A stretch of 64,000 bases of DNA, taken from contig NW_024744357.1 of assembly GCF_018991925.1 (NCBI RefSeq), positions 1,704,492-1,768,491 of the forward strand. Reading direction: 5' to 3'. The notes below the pieces were generated by a model. The model was not told the origin of the DNA. It ran no database searches and saw only the letters and a list, made by a program, of their open reading frames with translations. The stretch's first letter is position 1; every line of letters begins with the position of its first letter. Below are positions 42,440 to 53,957 of this stretch, in pieces. The position numbers were made by a program, and so were the translations under genes. The stretch is from Homarus americanus (lineage: Eukaryota > Arthropoda > Malacostraca > Decapoda > Nephropidae).

Positions 42440-43312
42440 ATGGGGAGCTGGGAAGGGGTGACAGTGAGAGAGGAAGGGGTGACAGTGAGGAGGAAGGGGA
42501 CAGTGGTAGGAAGGGGGTGACAGGAGAGGAGGGGTGACAGTGAGGGAGGAAGGGGTGACAGTGAGGAAGGGTGACAGTGAGGAGGAAGGGTGACAGTGAA
42601 GGAGGAAGGGGTGACAGTGAGGAGGAAGGGGTGACAGCGGGGGAGGAAGGGTGACAGTGGGGAGGAAGGGTGACAGTGGGGGAGGAAGGGTGACAGGAGG
42701 GGTGACAGTGAGGGAGGAAGGGGTGACAGTGAAGGAGGAAGGGGTGACAGTGAGGGAGGAAGGGGTGACAGTGAGGAGAGGGGTGACAGTGAGGGAGAGG
42801 GGTGACAGTGAAGGAGGAAGGGGTGACAGTGAGGAGAGGGGTGACAGCAGGGAGGAAGGAGGACAGTGAGGGAGGAAGGGGTGACTGAGGGAGGAAGGGG
42901 TGACAGTGAAGGAGGAAGGGGTGACAGTGAGGGAGGAAGGGGGTGACAGTGAGGGAGGAAGGGGTGACAGTGAAGGAGGAAGGGGTGATGAAGGAGGAAG
43001 GGGTGAGTGAAGGAGGAAGGGTGACAGTGAAGGAGGAAGGGGGTGACAGTGAGAGGAAGGGGTGACAGGTGAGGGAGGAAGGGGTGACAGTGAGGAGGAG
43101 GAAGGGGTGACAGTGAGGGAGGAAGGGGTGACAGTGAGGAGGAAGGGGTGACAGTAGGGAGGAAGGGGTGACAGTGAGGGAGGAAGGGTGACAGTGAGGG
43201 AGGAAGGGGTGACAGTGAGGGAGGAAGGGTGACAGTGAGGGAGGAAGAGGGTGACAGTGAGGGAGGAAGAGGGTGACAGTGAGGGAGGAGGGTGACAGTG
43301 AGGGAGGAGGGG
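42440..43312. repeat. 21-bp minisatellite GACAGTGAGGGAGGAAGGGGT
   Basis: About 42 units. GACAGTGAAGGAGGAAGGGGT is the common second form, and many units lack one to three bases. Because 21 is a multiple of three, Ser/Pro/His/Leu frames on minus reach 368 codons. They are translations of the array. Confidence 0.95.
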
Positions 43313-43378
43313 CAGGCTTCAAGGTCAAACTCAGTGCCTGGTGGTCCTCGACGCAAACAGGGCACGTGATCAAGTGGT

Positions 43379-43419
<41 letters not shown>

Positions 43420-43440
43420 ACACACACTCTCTCTCTCTCA
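43379..43440. repeat. (AC)n-(CT)n microsatellite
   Basis: AC units at 43379-43425, then CTCTCTCT to 43438. Confidence 0.95.
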
Positions 43441-43608
43441 TGCATCAGGCAAACAATGAACGATACACTTGGCTGTAGAATGACGTCATCTAAATAACTA
43501 ATCATTGAGTTCTTTGTCCCACAGTGATATATACAGTAATGAATAATATATTAGGTGTGGGACAGGTGTGTTGTGTGTGATTTTTGGCGCATCTGGTGAT
43601 TAGTCCCC

Positions 43609-43690
43609 TTCCCAGCTTATTTCACCTGATTTGCCCCTCCCAGCTTATTTCACCTGATTTGCCCCTCCCAGCTTATTTCACCTGATGATT
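43609..43690. repeat. 28-bp direct repeat, three copies
   Basis: Units of CCCAGCTTATTTCACCTGAT plus TTGCCCCT, nearly identical. The third is cut short at CACCTGATGATT. Confidence 0.9.
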
Positions 43691-43749
43691 AGATACCCTA
43701 ATGCCATCTGTGGAGGTTAGGCTATTTTTGGTTAGGTTAGGATAGACTA

Positions 43750-43998
43750 TTTTTGGTTATGTAACAGGTGTAACATGACACACCTGTAACATGACGCACC
43801 TGTAACATGACACACCTGTAACATGACACACCTGTAACATGACGCACCTGTAACATGACATACCTGTAACATAACGCACCTGTAACATGACACACATGTA
43901 ACATGACGCACCTGTAACATGACGCACCTGTAACATGACACACCTGTAACATGACACACTTGTAACATGACGCACCTGTAACATGACGCACCTGTAAC
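43750..43998. repeat. 16-bp minisatellite GACACACCTGTAACAT
   Basis: Fifteen to sixteen units differing mostly at GACACA versus GACGCA. Each has CACCTG, an E-box-type hexamer. Minus frames reading CYRCVMLQVRHVTG are translations of the array. Confidence 0.95.
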
Positions 43999-44034
43999 AC
44001 TCCTCTACATTCCAATGTTTTATGACTCTCTCAC

Positions 44035-44460
44035 CACCGTCTCTCCTCCTGCCCCTCCTGTACTACCTCCCCCACGTCTCGTACCTGTACCTACCTGCCC
44101 CCACCACCGTCTCCCCTACCTGCCCCCCTTGCCCCACCGGCTCCTTCCTGTATCTACCTGCACCCACCACCGTCTCACTACCTGTTCCTACCTGTCCCCC
44201 CTCCCCACCGGCTCCTCCTGTATTTACCTACCCCCACCACCGTCTCCCTACCTGTACCTACTTCCCCCACCCCCACATCTTCCTACCTGTACCTACCTGC
44301 CCCCACCACCGTCTCCCCCTACCTACCTACCCCTACCACCTTCTCCCCTACCTACCTGCTCCCCATCGTCTCCCCACTTGTACCTACCTGATCCTCTTAC
44401 CGTCTCCCCATTACCTACCTGCTCTACCCCCTCCCCCGTACCTACCTGCCCCCCCTACAC
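44035..44460. repeat. ~35-bp pyrimidine-rich minisatellite
   Basis: Units of CCCCCACCACCGTCTCCC plus TACCTGTACCTACCTG, diverged and of variable length. The Pro/Tyr/Leu-rich plus frames are translations of the array. Confidence 0.85.
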
Positions 44461-44644
44461 CTTTACATAAGCTGCACGTTGCATCTTATGAAACGAAGTA
44501 AATCGACGTAAAAACACACTAGCCACCCGTGTCTCCATTGACCTTGGAGTGCCGCGTTGGCTTGGAGAATTTTTTTGCGGAGTCAGTTTGGTGTTCCCCA
44601 GGGTCCGCTCTGAGCTCCTTCCGCGTTTTGTTGTTGTATACTGT

Positions 44645-44785
44645 GGTGTTCCGTGGGTTAGAAGGCTTTGTACGGGTTCTATAATTCCTTTGGTGTTCCG
44701 TGGGTTAGAAGGCTTTGTACGGGTTCTATAATTCCTTTGGTGTTCCGTGGGTTAGGAGGCTTTGTACGGGTTCTATAATTCCTGC
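44645..44785. repeat. 47-bp direct repeat, three copies
   Basis: Units start at 44645, 44692 and 44739 with GGTGTTCCGTGGGTTAGAAG, followed by GCTTTGTACGGGTTCTATAA and TTCCTTT. Nearly perfect, so recent. Diverged relatives of GTGTTC continue on both sides. Confidence 0.92.
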
Positions 44786-44884
44786 CGCGTGTTATTGTTG
44801 TGTTCTGTGTGTTCCTTTTCGTGTTCTGTTAAGAGTTTTAGAGCATTATGGTGTTCTGTTCTCGCTTGGTGTTCTTCATGAGTG

Positions 44885-45045
44885 TGTTAGGTTAGGTTAG
44901 GTTAGGTTTAGGATGATTAATCTTTAGGTGAAGAACTGTAAGCTGGGGTAGAGATTCTGTAGGTGAGAGTTTGTGAGAGGAGAGTAAGTGAGAGGAGAGT
45001 GAGAGTAAGTGTAAGTGAGAGGAGAGTGAGAGTTGATGAAGACAA
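44885..45045. repeat. GGTTA run and GAGAGTAAGTGA repeat
   Basis: GTTAGGTTAGGTTAGGTT at 44887-44910, then a 13-27-bp GTGAGAGGAGAGTAAGTGAG repeat at about 44963-45035. Confidence 0.75.
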
Positions 45046-45318
45046 CAGCAAAGTTAAGGCTGCTGCTGAAGCCATCAGGCACAAGTGACGGCGGCTGTTA
45101 CTTGATCCTGCCCTGGGGGGTAGAAGGGGTGAGGGAGCAAGAGGGGAGTTGATGGGCAAGAAGGGGTGAGGGCAATAGGGGTAATGAAGCAGAGTGATTC
45201 GGTCAGGACTGGACACACAAGATGGGAAAGAGGAGGATTATTACTATGATCCGACGACGATACTGATGAATGATGAGGAGTGATGCTAGTATGTTGACTA
45301 AATGAAGCCAATCATATA
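45046..45318. other. Low-copy DNA, no gene supported
   Basis: Two minus-strand short frames (within 44917-45311) are Leu/Ser/Thr-rich. They match nothing I recognise. Confidence 0.35.
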
Positions 45319-45326
45319 GTGTGTGT
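45319..45326. repeat. Short (TG)n flanking LINE family 2
   Basis: GTGTGTG just before the (AAT)n tail of the LINE. It is the left partner of the tract at 46822-46851. Confidence 0.7.
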
Positions 45327-46821
45327 AAATAATAATAACGGTTTATTAATAGAGTTACAGCCGGTGGCTGAAAATATACAAACTTACATGTGATTTAGAC
45401 ATAATAATATACATTCAATACATTTACAGGGCTGTACAGTATATAAATCAGGAGTTGTTATTTTAACAATTGATGGGACGGTGCTGTTCTTTTGTTGTGG
45501 TGGCGGACTGCGCGAGGTGGGCGGGGAACTGCCGGTGGCAATGACGAGGATGGTGCAGTTAGTCCACTGCCAAACCTTGCTAGTGCGTGGTGGTGGAGGT
45601 CGCTGAGGGATGGCATTTCCAGGGTGGAGAGAGCGTTGTTATAGCCGGAGTAGTCTGCACCGAGCATGATTCTGCAGGCCCTCTTCTGTACCTTCTCTAG
45701 CTGACGTTGTTGGGTAGAGTTGAGAGAAGACGACCAGGTGATGCATACGTTAGTTTGGGGAGAATAAAGGCGTTGTAGATAGTCCTCAGCTCTGGCATGG
45801 GTGTCCCAAGTGACCTGAGTCGTCGTAGCATGTAGAGTCGGTACAAGGCTGCCTTGATTGTGTTGTTTACTTGGACCTTCCAGTCCAGTTTGTGGTCTAT
45901 AGTTACACTTAGGAGTGTGGCAGACTACACTAACTGGAGAGGATGGGCACCCACTGTGACTGCTGGAGCTTGCACTGGAGTGGTGGCGGTATTGAAGCGC
46001 ATGACTACGGTTTTGGTGTGATTGAATGGTGACCTTGTTCTCCGTAGTCCATGCCTGTAGCCTGTCCAGGGTGCCTTGTAAATATGAGTAGTCCGGTGAA
46101 GTGTTGTCCACTGTAACCCCCACAGTGCAGTCATCCACGTACTTCCACCTGTGAGGAGTGTCCGATAGAGCGTCGTTGATCAGGATTAGGAAGCACAGTG
46201 GTCCCATCTTGGTCCCCTGTGGAACACCACAGGTGAGGTGTTGGAATGTGGAGACAGAACCTGGTACCTGACGCCTGACGATGCTCACTCAAGAAATCAG
46301 TGAGCCATGAGACCAGGTTGGTGGGCAGCCCTAGTGCAATGGCCTTGTTGATAACAGTGCAGTGATCAACAAGGTCAAAAGCCTCCTGAAGTCAACAAGG
46401 GCAACAGCCAGTGATGTCTTACGTTTCTCAGGTTTTTGTACAGAAAATCAGGAAGCTAACCAAGCAGTGTGATGTAGAGAGGTCCTCATATTGCCAAATT
46501 GCTGTGGATCAATTGACTGATAAATTCTGCAAATGCCCATTCAAAAACAAAGTCTTCACTGAGTAGATTGTGTATGGGGTAATGGCAACTGGCCTGGGTC
46601 ACTAGGGGACTGTGGGGCGGTGACCTTGGGGATAGGGGTGACAAATGCGGTTTTCCATTTATTAGGGCATTTGCTTTGTTTGAGGATGCATTAATAATGG
46701 AACAGAAGGGTGGCAAGATCGACTGCAAACTCCTTGTAAATTTTGATTGGGAGGTCAATTGGGGTTGTGGAGCGTTTGGATTTAAATTTCAGGAGTTTGT
46801 TGGCGATTTCAAATGGTTGAA
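45327..46821 (-). pseudogene. LINE family 2 reverse transcriptase, longest copy, 5'-truncated
   Basis: Non-LTR retrotransposon read on the minus strand from 46821 to 45327. Near its start it reads FEIANKLLKFKSKRSTTPID and LPIKIYKEFA. It continues INASSNKANALINGKPH, a region before motif A. It then has LVDFQEAFDLVDHCTVINKA (motif A) around 46350-46420, after frameshifts. Next come LTCGVPQGTKMGPLCFLILI (motif B) and WKYVDDCTVGVTV with the catalytic YVDD at about 46120-46150. The C-terminal part from 45900 down has VTWDTHARAEDYLQRLYSPQ and RACRIMLGADYSGYNNALST. The 3' end has a hairpin, AATAAACCG-like sequence and (TTA)n. It resembles the CR1/L2 group by motif style, clade not settled. Frameshifts and 5' truncation make it inactive. 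(TG)n lies on both sides. Confidence 0.85.
45358..45370 (-). other. Conserved 3'-end hairpin of LINE family 2
   Basis: CAGCCGGTGGCTG: stem CAGCC/GGCTG with a three-base loop. It is identical at 39357-39369, has one stem change at 48168-48180, and has the same stem with another loop in family N. Confidence 0.6.
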
Positions 46822-46851
46822 GTGTGTGTGTGTCTGTGTGTGTGTGTGTGT
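46822..46851. repeat. (TG)n flanking LINE family 2, 5' side
   Basis: About 14 TG units with one TCTG. It starts exactly where the LINE homology ends. Confidence 0.9.
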
Positions 46852-47887
46852 CCCGTTTACCTGTATAGTTCAGAATATAATGGGGAAGTCGGATGTGTAA
46901 CAACATAAGCCAGTGATCACATAACATCAACCTACGGTAAGTGAAGCGCCATGTAGGCATGATAATAACAACATAGCCCTAAATAATATTTATGTTGACT
47001 ACACACACCAAAACAGATACGAAATGTTCCTTATAATAGACTTCATGCTAGGAATCTATCGTAAATATTGTGATAATATACTTTTTGAGAGAACACTGAC
47101 ACAGCCGATATTACGTCACCTCACCTCACGTCACCTCACCTCACCTCACCTCACCTCACCTCTTCATCGAACATATAATGCGCCAAGGTTTATAAGAGAA
47201 GTTTTATGACAATGTTTATTTTCCTAAGATTGATCTGAATGTTTGTACTCAATACACAAATAGTACAGACGGGTTACAAACAAGAAAAATTAAACGTCTT
47301 TACATGCGAAAAAGCCACTAACGATTTTGTACAGCATTATGTCATTACAGTATATATTCAGATGTTATGTAATTGTGTTTGTCCGGTAACGTCACGGCTG
47401 AGTGGAGACCTGGCCAGAGCAAATTGTTGGCGACGAATTAACTGCTCTGTCCACCACTCATCTTGTTCTGACCATTCCCAGCCTGGACAACCTCATTTTT
47501 ATGTTGTTTCGACCTGACTAATTCGGTTTCTCAATTTTGGCATCATTTCTGGACTCCTTACATAGTTCCTCGACTTCCTCTTGCCTGTATGAAATGTATT
47601 TATTTTCTTAGTCAAATTTATTCTAGTAATTCATTCACTAAATAATATTAATAGTAATGTAGGGGCCTCCGATGTATGTGTGTAGTGTTGCTGCATAACA
47701 GCAAGTTTTAGTGTGGCTTTGCAGACACATATAGACATGTAGACAGAGACAAGGAGGGTGGAGAAATGGGACAGACAGAGAGACAAACAGAGTACACAAA
47801 ACATTTATGCTCCCCAGTACAACCTTGAGCCAGATACAAATACTATAAGTGTGGTGTAACATGCAACTCGGTCAACTCTCAACTGTC
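46852..47887. other. Low-copy DNA, no gene supported
   Basis: The clearest structure is a (CCTCA)n stretch at about 47117-47162. The frame 47239-47517 (ends SCSDHSQPGQPHFYVVST) is not repeat-like but is unrecognised. The rest is AT-rich. Confidence 0.4.

Positions 47888-47979
<92 letters not shown>
47888..47979. repeat. (AT)n microsatellite
   Basis: About 45 TA units with two small interruptions near the left end. It could extrude as a cruciform. Confidence 0.97.
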
Positions 47980-47981
<2 letters not shown>

Positions 47982-48097
47982 TGTCTACAATATCTTAAGC
48001 GACCAAGGTATCTAAGACATGTGTGTGTGTCCTACAAACCAGATTAACCCTTGGGTTTTTTATCGGCGACGATTACTTAACAGTGTCCTTGGGACCT

Positions 48098-48102
<5 letters not shown>

Positions 48103-48128
<26 letters not shown>
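48103..48128. repeat. (TG)n flanking LINE family 2, left
   Basis: About 13 TG units ending at the (AAT)n tail of the LINE fragment. Confidence 0.9.
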
Positions 48129-48831
48129 ATAATAATAATAATAATAAACGGTTTATTAATAGAGTTGCAGCAGGTGGCTGAAAATATACAGACTTACATT
48201 TAATTTAGACATAATGATATAATATGCATTGAATACATTTACAGGGCTGTACAGTACATAAATCAGGAGTTGTTTATTATTTTTAACATAGATGGGATGG
48301 TGCTGTTCTTATATCTGTCGGTGCGGGCTCTTATGGGCTGAATTTTGTTGTAGTGGCGGACTGCGCTAGTTGGGTGGGGGCTGCAGGAGGTGGCGATGGC
48401 GAGGGTGGTGCAGTAGTCCACCGCCAAACCTTTCCAGTGCTTGGTGGTGGAGGTCACTGAGGGATGGCATTTCCAAGGTGGAGAGGGCGTTGGTGTAGCC
48501 GGAGTATTCTGCGCCGAGCATGATTCTGCAGGCCTTTCTGTACCTTCTCTAGCTGACGTTGTTGGGTGGAGTTGAGAGAAGACGACCAGGCTGGTGACGC
48601 ATACGTTAGTTTGGGGAGAATAAAGGCGTTGTAGATGCTCCCTCAGCTCTGGCGTGGGTGTCCCAAGTGACCTAAGTCTTCGTAGCATGTAGAGACGGTA
48701 CGAGGCTGCCTTGACTGTGTTATTTACATGGGCCTTCCAGTCAAGTTTGTTGTCTATAGTTACACAGGTGTTTGGCAGACTGCACCAGCTGGAGGATGGG
48801 CACCCACTGTGACTGCTGGGGCTTGCACTGG
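48129..48831 (-). pseudogene. LINE family 2 3' fragment
   Basis: Matches 45327-46000 over its whole length. Shared minus-strand protein strings include LQRLYSPQTNVC and, in another frame, ACRIMLGAEYSGYTNALSTL. The 5' truncation falls inside the reverse transcriptase C-terminal part at GCTTGCACTGG. (TG)n lies on both sides. Hairpin CAGCAGGTGGCTG at 48168-48180 has one stem mismatch. It is not coding. Confidence 0.85.
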
Positions 48832-48935
48832 GTGTGGTGTGTGTGCCTGTGTGTTTGCGTGTGTGTGTGTTTGCATGTGTGTGTGCGTGTGTGTGTGTGT
48901 TTGCATGTGTGTGTGTGTGTGTGTGTGTGCGCGCC
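48832..48935. repeat. (TG)n with TTTGCATG and GCGC variants
   Basis: Compound TG tract between a LINE family 2 fragment and the RTE-like element. The right end, GTGCGCGCCCGCGC, may belong to the RTE-like 5' end, because the derivative copy at 25.1 kb also has TG then GCGCAC at that position. Confidence 0.8.
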
Positions 48936-48944
48936 CGCGCACTA

Positions 48945-51900
48945 CAGGGCAGTATGCGTCTAGTGTGGCAACATTATGTTAGCGATAAGGTGCAGGCACT
49001 GCTTGCTTCCTCTCGCTTTCAGCTACCGCAGTTGAGTAGCTCTCGTGGTGAACAGAGAAGGAACTTCCATAACCCTTCCCCTGGCTGTACACAGCCTCTT
49101 CATCATCAAGACTCCTGCTGTGCCTCCTCGTGGCAACACACGGTAACTGGTTGCCTCGTGGGCCCAAGCTAGACAGGCAGGGGATCTCAGAGCAACAGTG
49201 GGCCCCAGAGGGACGGTGCGTAGGCCCACTGGCATGTGGACACGTCCTGGCGCCTACCAACCTTGGCAGGTACAAGGCTACGGGAGTAAACCCCAAACGA
49301 AAAATCTGAAGTGGAGCACCGCATTAGGCAGGCATGCTTACAAGGCTCCAGTTTAAGACCCCAACAGCGGTATAGGCGGAAGAGGTGACCAACATATGAA
49401 CTCAACGACTACACTGGCGAATAAAGGCAGTGCAAGATGGACAGGCTACAAACTGGGTTACCGATATTCCATTGCAACTCTCCCTCTCCCCAGTCGTTAC
49501 AACTGCTTGCACCACTGGATCAGGAAAAGGGAGAGCCAAGATGTGTGGTTGCAGCCTTCGCACATGCCTCACCACATAAATTAACTCATGTGCAGCAGTA
49601 ATGCAGCTCATCATACTTCTCATCATCGTCAAAACCACCAAACCACCAAAAGTCCTAAGGCAACGGACGAGTGGCGACGGGGACATGCAGAGATGACTGT
49701 CGGAAGTCTCTAGTCACAACTCTGCACATGGACGGCACAGATAAGATGATCGTTTATGCACAGGGATCTAGGCAGCAGTGCAATCCGGTCCTGTCTGTGC
49801 GACTGAACAGTGCTTTTGAGCCCTCTGCTCCCCCCACATGGGGCGGGTGCTAGAAAAGGTGCCCTAAATATAGCCTACCTAAAGAACCAACCTAACTGGA
49901 CAACCTCACCCAGTAAGGTCACCCTTAAGCGGTTGAAAACACAATCATAATGACAGATCAAAGCAAAAACAAACTATACAACCTCTTATGGTCGCTGCAT
50001 GGAATATCAGGACCCTTCTGGACACTGGCACAAATGAGCGTCCTGAAAAAAGAACCGCCCTTTTGGCAAAAGACCTGGCTAGGTATAACATCGACATAGC
50101 AGCCATTAGTGAGTCCCGGTTCCCTGACGAGGGTGGACTCACAGAACCGGGGTCTGGCTATACCTTCTTTTGGAAGGGTAAGCCTGCTGCAGAAGGAAAC
50201 CGCATTTATGGAGTTGGCTTTGCCATTCGGCAATCCATCCTACATAGGCTAACTGAAATACCTATGGGGATCAATGAGCGCCTTATGACGCTCCGAGTCC
50301 CACTGTATCACTCACGTCATGCCTTCTTCATCAGTGCATAAACCTCAACTCTGGATGTAGAAGACAACATCAAGGAGGCCGTTTACACCAACCTTGACAA
50401 AGTGCGAACGTCTATCTTCAGAAGATATTTGTGCTCCTAGGGGTAACTTCATAACCAGAGTTGGATGAGATGCTGACATATGGCAGGTGAATCATAGGGA
50501 GAAACGGAGTAGGCAAGTGTAATCCCAACGGCCTACTCCTCCTCAGCAAGTGTGCTGCACACAGCCTTACTATCACCAATACCTTGTTTAGGCAGGTTGA
50601 CAAGTTCAACGGTTCGTGGCAACACCCTCGATCCAAACACTGGCATCTCATTGACTACATCATTGTCAGAAGAAATGCCGAGATGTCCACATAACGTGAG
50701 CCAAGCGTGGCTCAGACCACTGTGACACTGATCCCGGCTCGACAGAACCAAACTCTCACTTCACGTGGCTCCAAAACGGCGAAGGCAACAAGCACATGCT
50801 TTCAGAAAGCAGCTCGAACATGGGCTGATAAACAACCCGAGAACAAACAACCCAAATCCCAGTGCCAAATGTGATATTCTCGACACTGACATGACAAAAA
50901 CCTGCAGAGAGACCCTCGGCCAGATCGAAAAATAACACCAGGATTGGTGTGATGAAAATGACAGAAATCAACGTTCTCCTCGATGATGAACATGCTGCTT
51001 CAACTGACTGGCAGAACAACCTGGAGTCTTGGATCAAAGCTGATACCATCCACTAGAAGAAAGTGGCAGCCCAGCGTGAACTTCACAATCTAAAGAATGA
51101 TTGGTTGAAAATTAAAGCATGTGAAATGCAAAAAACACCAGAAGGCCTCCTTCAGCACTGGAGAGGGCACTACCATTCACTGTTCAACCGAAACACCGAT
51201 GTGGATGTCCTTACTATCCAGCAGATCCCTCAGCCTCCAGAGCTGACCCATTTCAGCTATCCTCCATCCCTGGATGAGGTAGCTACTGCCATCAAACAGA
51301 TGAAAATTAACAAAGCCTCAGGGCCTGATGGAATCCCAGCCGAGGTGTATAAAGCAGGAGGACCTGCTTACCAGCCGTCTCCACTCTCTGCTGGAAAATA
51401 TATATGGAAATGGAGGAAATCCCCCAAGCTCTTAAAGACGCTTCCATCATCAATATTTATAAGAACAAGGGAGACCAGTCAGACTGTGGCAACTACCGCA
51501 GGATCTTCCTGCTGTCCGTAGCTGGTTAGATTTTATCGCTTGAGTCCTCCTCAACAGACTTCTTCCTGAGGTGGTAAAATTCCTCCTAGAATCTCAATGT
51601 AGCTTTAGACCAGCCCATGGCACCACTGACATGATCTTTGCTGCCCGCCAGATTCAGGAAAAGTGCAGAGAACAGCGTCGAGAATTGTACATGGCCTTCA
51701 TCGACCTTACCAAGGGCTTCGACTCGGTCAACAGGGAAGCCCTCAGCCGTTTTGGCTGCCCACCAAAATTCATTGCCATTGTGAGGCAACTCCACGATGA
51801 CATGAACGGCAGTGTCCTGCACAATGGCACCCAGTCAGAGTTCTTCACTATCCAAATGAGGGTAAAAGAAGGATGTATACTGGCACCAACTTTTTTTTTT

Positions 51901-53040
51901 CTTGGCTGCTTTCCTTACTCGTGCCATTACCAATGTAGCCGGCTAGGTGGTCATACAGTACCGGATGAAGGGACTTTTCAATATAAGACGACTCCAGGCA
52001 GGAACAAAGGTGTTGGCAGCTTCCATTACTGAACTTCAGTATGCAGACGACCTCACACTTGTCACTCACACTGAACGCGACCTACAGGAGATCTGAACAC
52101 CTACGCAGATGCGTATGCACACTTCGGCCTTGAGGTGAATGTATGCAAGACTCAGATTCTCTTTCAGCCTGTCCCCTGGTTCAGCCACATCTCCACCATC
52201 CATCCAGCTTACCGGTTCTACCCTCTCTAATGTTACCTACTTGTAGTAACTCGGCTCCCAACCTGTCCACCACCGCAGACATCGATGAAGAGATCTATCA
52301 TGGAATCAGGTGTGCACCTCAAGCCTTTGGCAGACTCCGTACCCGTGTCTTCAACTATAGGGAGCTGAAACTATCTACAAAGTTACACCTACTGCATATC
52401 GAGCAGTGGTCCTCCCAGCCTGCTATATGGCAGCGAGACATGCGTTAAATACAGGAGGCACCTCAAAGCACTTGAAAACTTTCACCAACGTAGTCTACGT
52501 TACATCCTCCGAGTTCGTGGGGAAGACAAGAGAACAAATGCCAGTATTCTTGCTGACACCAACTGTAGGAGCATCGAGGCTACCATTATCCATGAACAAC
52601 TACGCTGGACTGGCCATGTTACCCTCTTGGACGACAGTACACTGCCAAAGCAGCTAGTTTACAGTCACCTAATGAATGGTAAACGTAACGCTGGTGGTCA
52701 TCGGAAAATGTATAAGGACAGTCTAAAGACAAATCTGAAAGTTCCAAATCGACCCCTTCACCTGGGAGACGATTACTCCACATCACCAACGTTTGGAGGA
52801 GCACCACACAAGAAGGTGTCAATACTTTCGAGGCAGACAAGCACCAACGCCGGAAAGACGCTGCCGCCACCCCTTCTACACTAGATGTACCCCTTCACAC
52901 GTGCAACATCTGTGGACGACTCTGTTGGTCCCGTATCGGCCTCTCGAGTCAATTCAGAGCTCACCGACGAAGATGACATCTTTAATAACTCATATCATCG
53001 TATCATAGCTGGATGATCGTCATACTCGATTCCGAGTGAC
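48945..53040 (+). pseudogene. RTE-like LINE, near full length but frameshifted
   Basis: About 4.1 kb. The 5' UTR is 48945 to about 49980. The endonuclease begins at about 49988 (MVAAWNIRTLLDTGTNERPE, then DIAAISESRFPDEGGLTE). In other frames it continues with GKCNPNGLLLLSKCAAHSLT and HPRSKHWHLIDYIIVRRNAE near 50625-50680. The reverse transcriptase has INKASGPDGIPAEVYKAGG (51307-51363), DQSDCGNYR (about 51474-51500), CSFRPAHGTTDMIFAARQIQ (51598-51657) and motif A LYMAFIDLTKGFDSVNREAL (51685-51744). The catalytic motif QYADDLTLV lies at about 52038. The tail has EATIIHEQLRWTGHV and a C-terminal zinc finger. At least eight frameshifts or stops break it. Family style is RTE or a close relative; clade needs a tree. 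Confidence 0.88.
52902..52964 (+). other. C-terminal zinc-finger codons of the RTE-like element
   Basis: Reads CNICGRLCWSRIGLSSQFRAH. The family pattern is C-x2-C-x12-H-x3-H, intact in the derivative at 24326-25105 (CNICGRPCRSRIGLLSHIITH). In this copy the first His is Gln, so zinc binding would be lost. Confidence 0.6.
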
Positions 53041-53056
53041 AAAAAAGGGTGTGTGT

Positions 53057-53957
53057 TGTGTAATAATAATTAATGGTTTATTGAAAAAGTTCTGCAGCCG
53101 AAGGCTGAAAATATACATTGGACAAAAATGACTTATTACATACAAAGACATGGGGTGGGTGGGTCGTTTAACAAAAGCTTTGATTACTGAAAGAAGAAGG
53201 AACATGAATTGAACATACAAATTATTATAGTTTACAGTTGATGGCCCGGGCCTGGGCTGGTCATGGAGACATCGGGTGGTGTGGTGTTCACGTGGTGCAG
53301 TAACTCGTCCTCGGGTGTTGAAATGAAGGACCTCCAACCGGGTGAATGAAGGACCTCACGTGGTCATGGGACACCTGTGGTGTTCGGTGAGTAACCGTCC
53401 CGAAGGACCTCACGTGGTCATGGGGACACCGGGTGGTGTGGTGTTCACGTGGTGCAGTAACACGTCCTCGGGTGTAGATATGAAGGACCTCACGTGGTCA
53501 TGGGGACACCGGGTGGTGTGGTGTTCACGTGGTGCAGTAACTCGTCCTCGGGTGTTGATATGAAGGACCTCACGTGGTCATGGGGACACAGTGTGGTGTG
53601 GGGTGGTGTCGCAGTATCTCACTCTCTCTGCTGGGTGGTGTTGTGTTATCTAGTAGTCAGGTGCATAGCCGGCCCCCTGTTGTTCCCAGGATTAACACCG
53701 TCTGGTCAGAGGATGGTTCCCAGGGGTGCTTATCTCAGTGGTGGGTCACGGCTTTCACTGGTACTGTCTAGTGCTGAATTCACTGGCTTAAACACTGTTC
53801 ATCGCTGTTCAACACTGATCCCACTTCTTTCCTAAACGAAATTGGCACTTTTGATTATGTAGATATCCCGGTGGTGAGAATGGGTCGGGGCGAGGGACTT
53901 CAGGAATGGGGCCGGACATGGCCAAGAGGGGCCGCTGCTCAGCAGGAGCAGCGCCTC
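53057..53957 (-). mobile_element. Non-autonomous retroelement (family N), copy B
   Basis: Homologue of 6784-7535, longer because an internal ~80-bp repeat is expanded. The plus-strand left end is TAATAATTAATGGTTTATTG followed by hairpin CAGCCGAAGGCTG (53095-53107). The right end stops at AGCGCCT, where (TG)n begins (53956-53971). The left side has GTGTGTGTTGTG directly after the end of the RTE-like element. No enzyme is encoded. The long minus frame 53020-53337 shows no domain. Confidence 0.7.
53325..53600. repeat. 80-bp internal tandem repeat
   Basis: Units start at 53402, 53482 and 53562 with GAAGGACCTCACGTGGTCAT, then GGGGACACCGGGTGGTGTGG, and end TCGTCCTCGGGTGTTGATAT. A partial unit precedes them. 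CACGTG (an E-box) occurs once or twice per unit. Confidence 0.88.

Noticed and set aside
42367..43505. Minus-strand frames of about 350 codons reading HCHPLPPSLSP
   Set aside because: Translation of the 21-bp minisatellite.
43750..43998. Cys/Val/His-rich minus frames resembling a metal-binding protein
   Set aside because: All three frames are open because of the 16-bp repeat; the Cys pattern is the unit translated.
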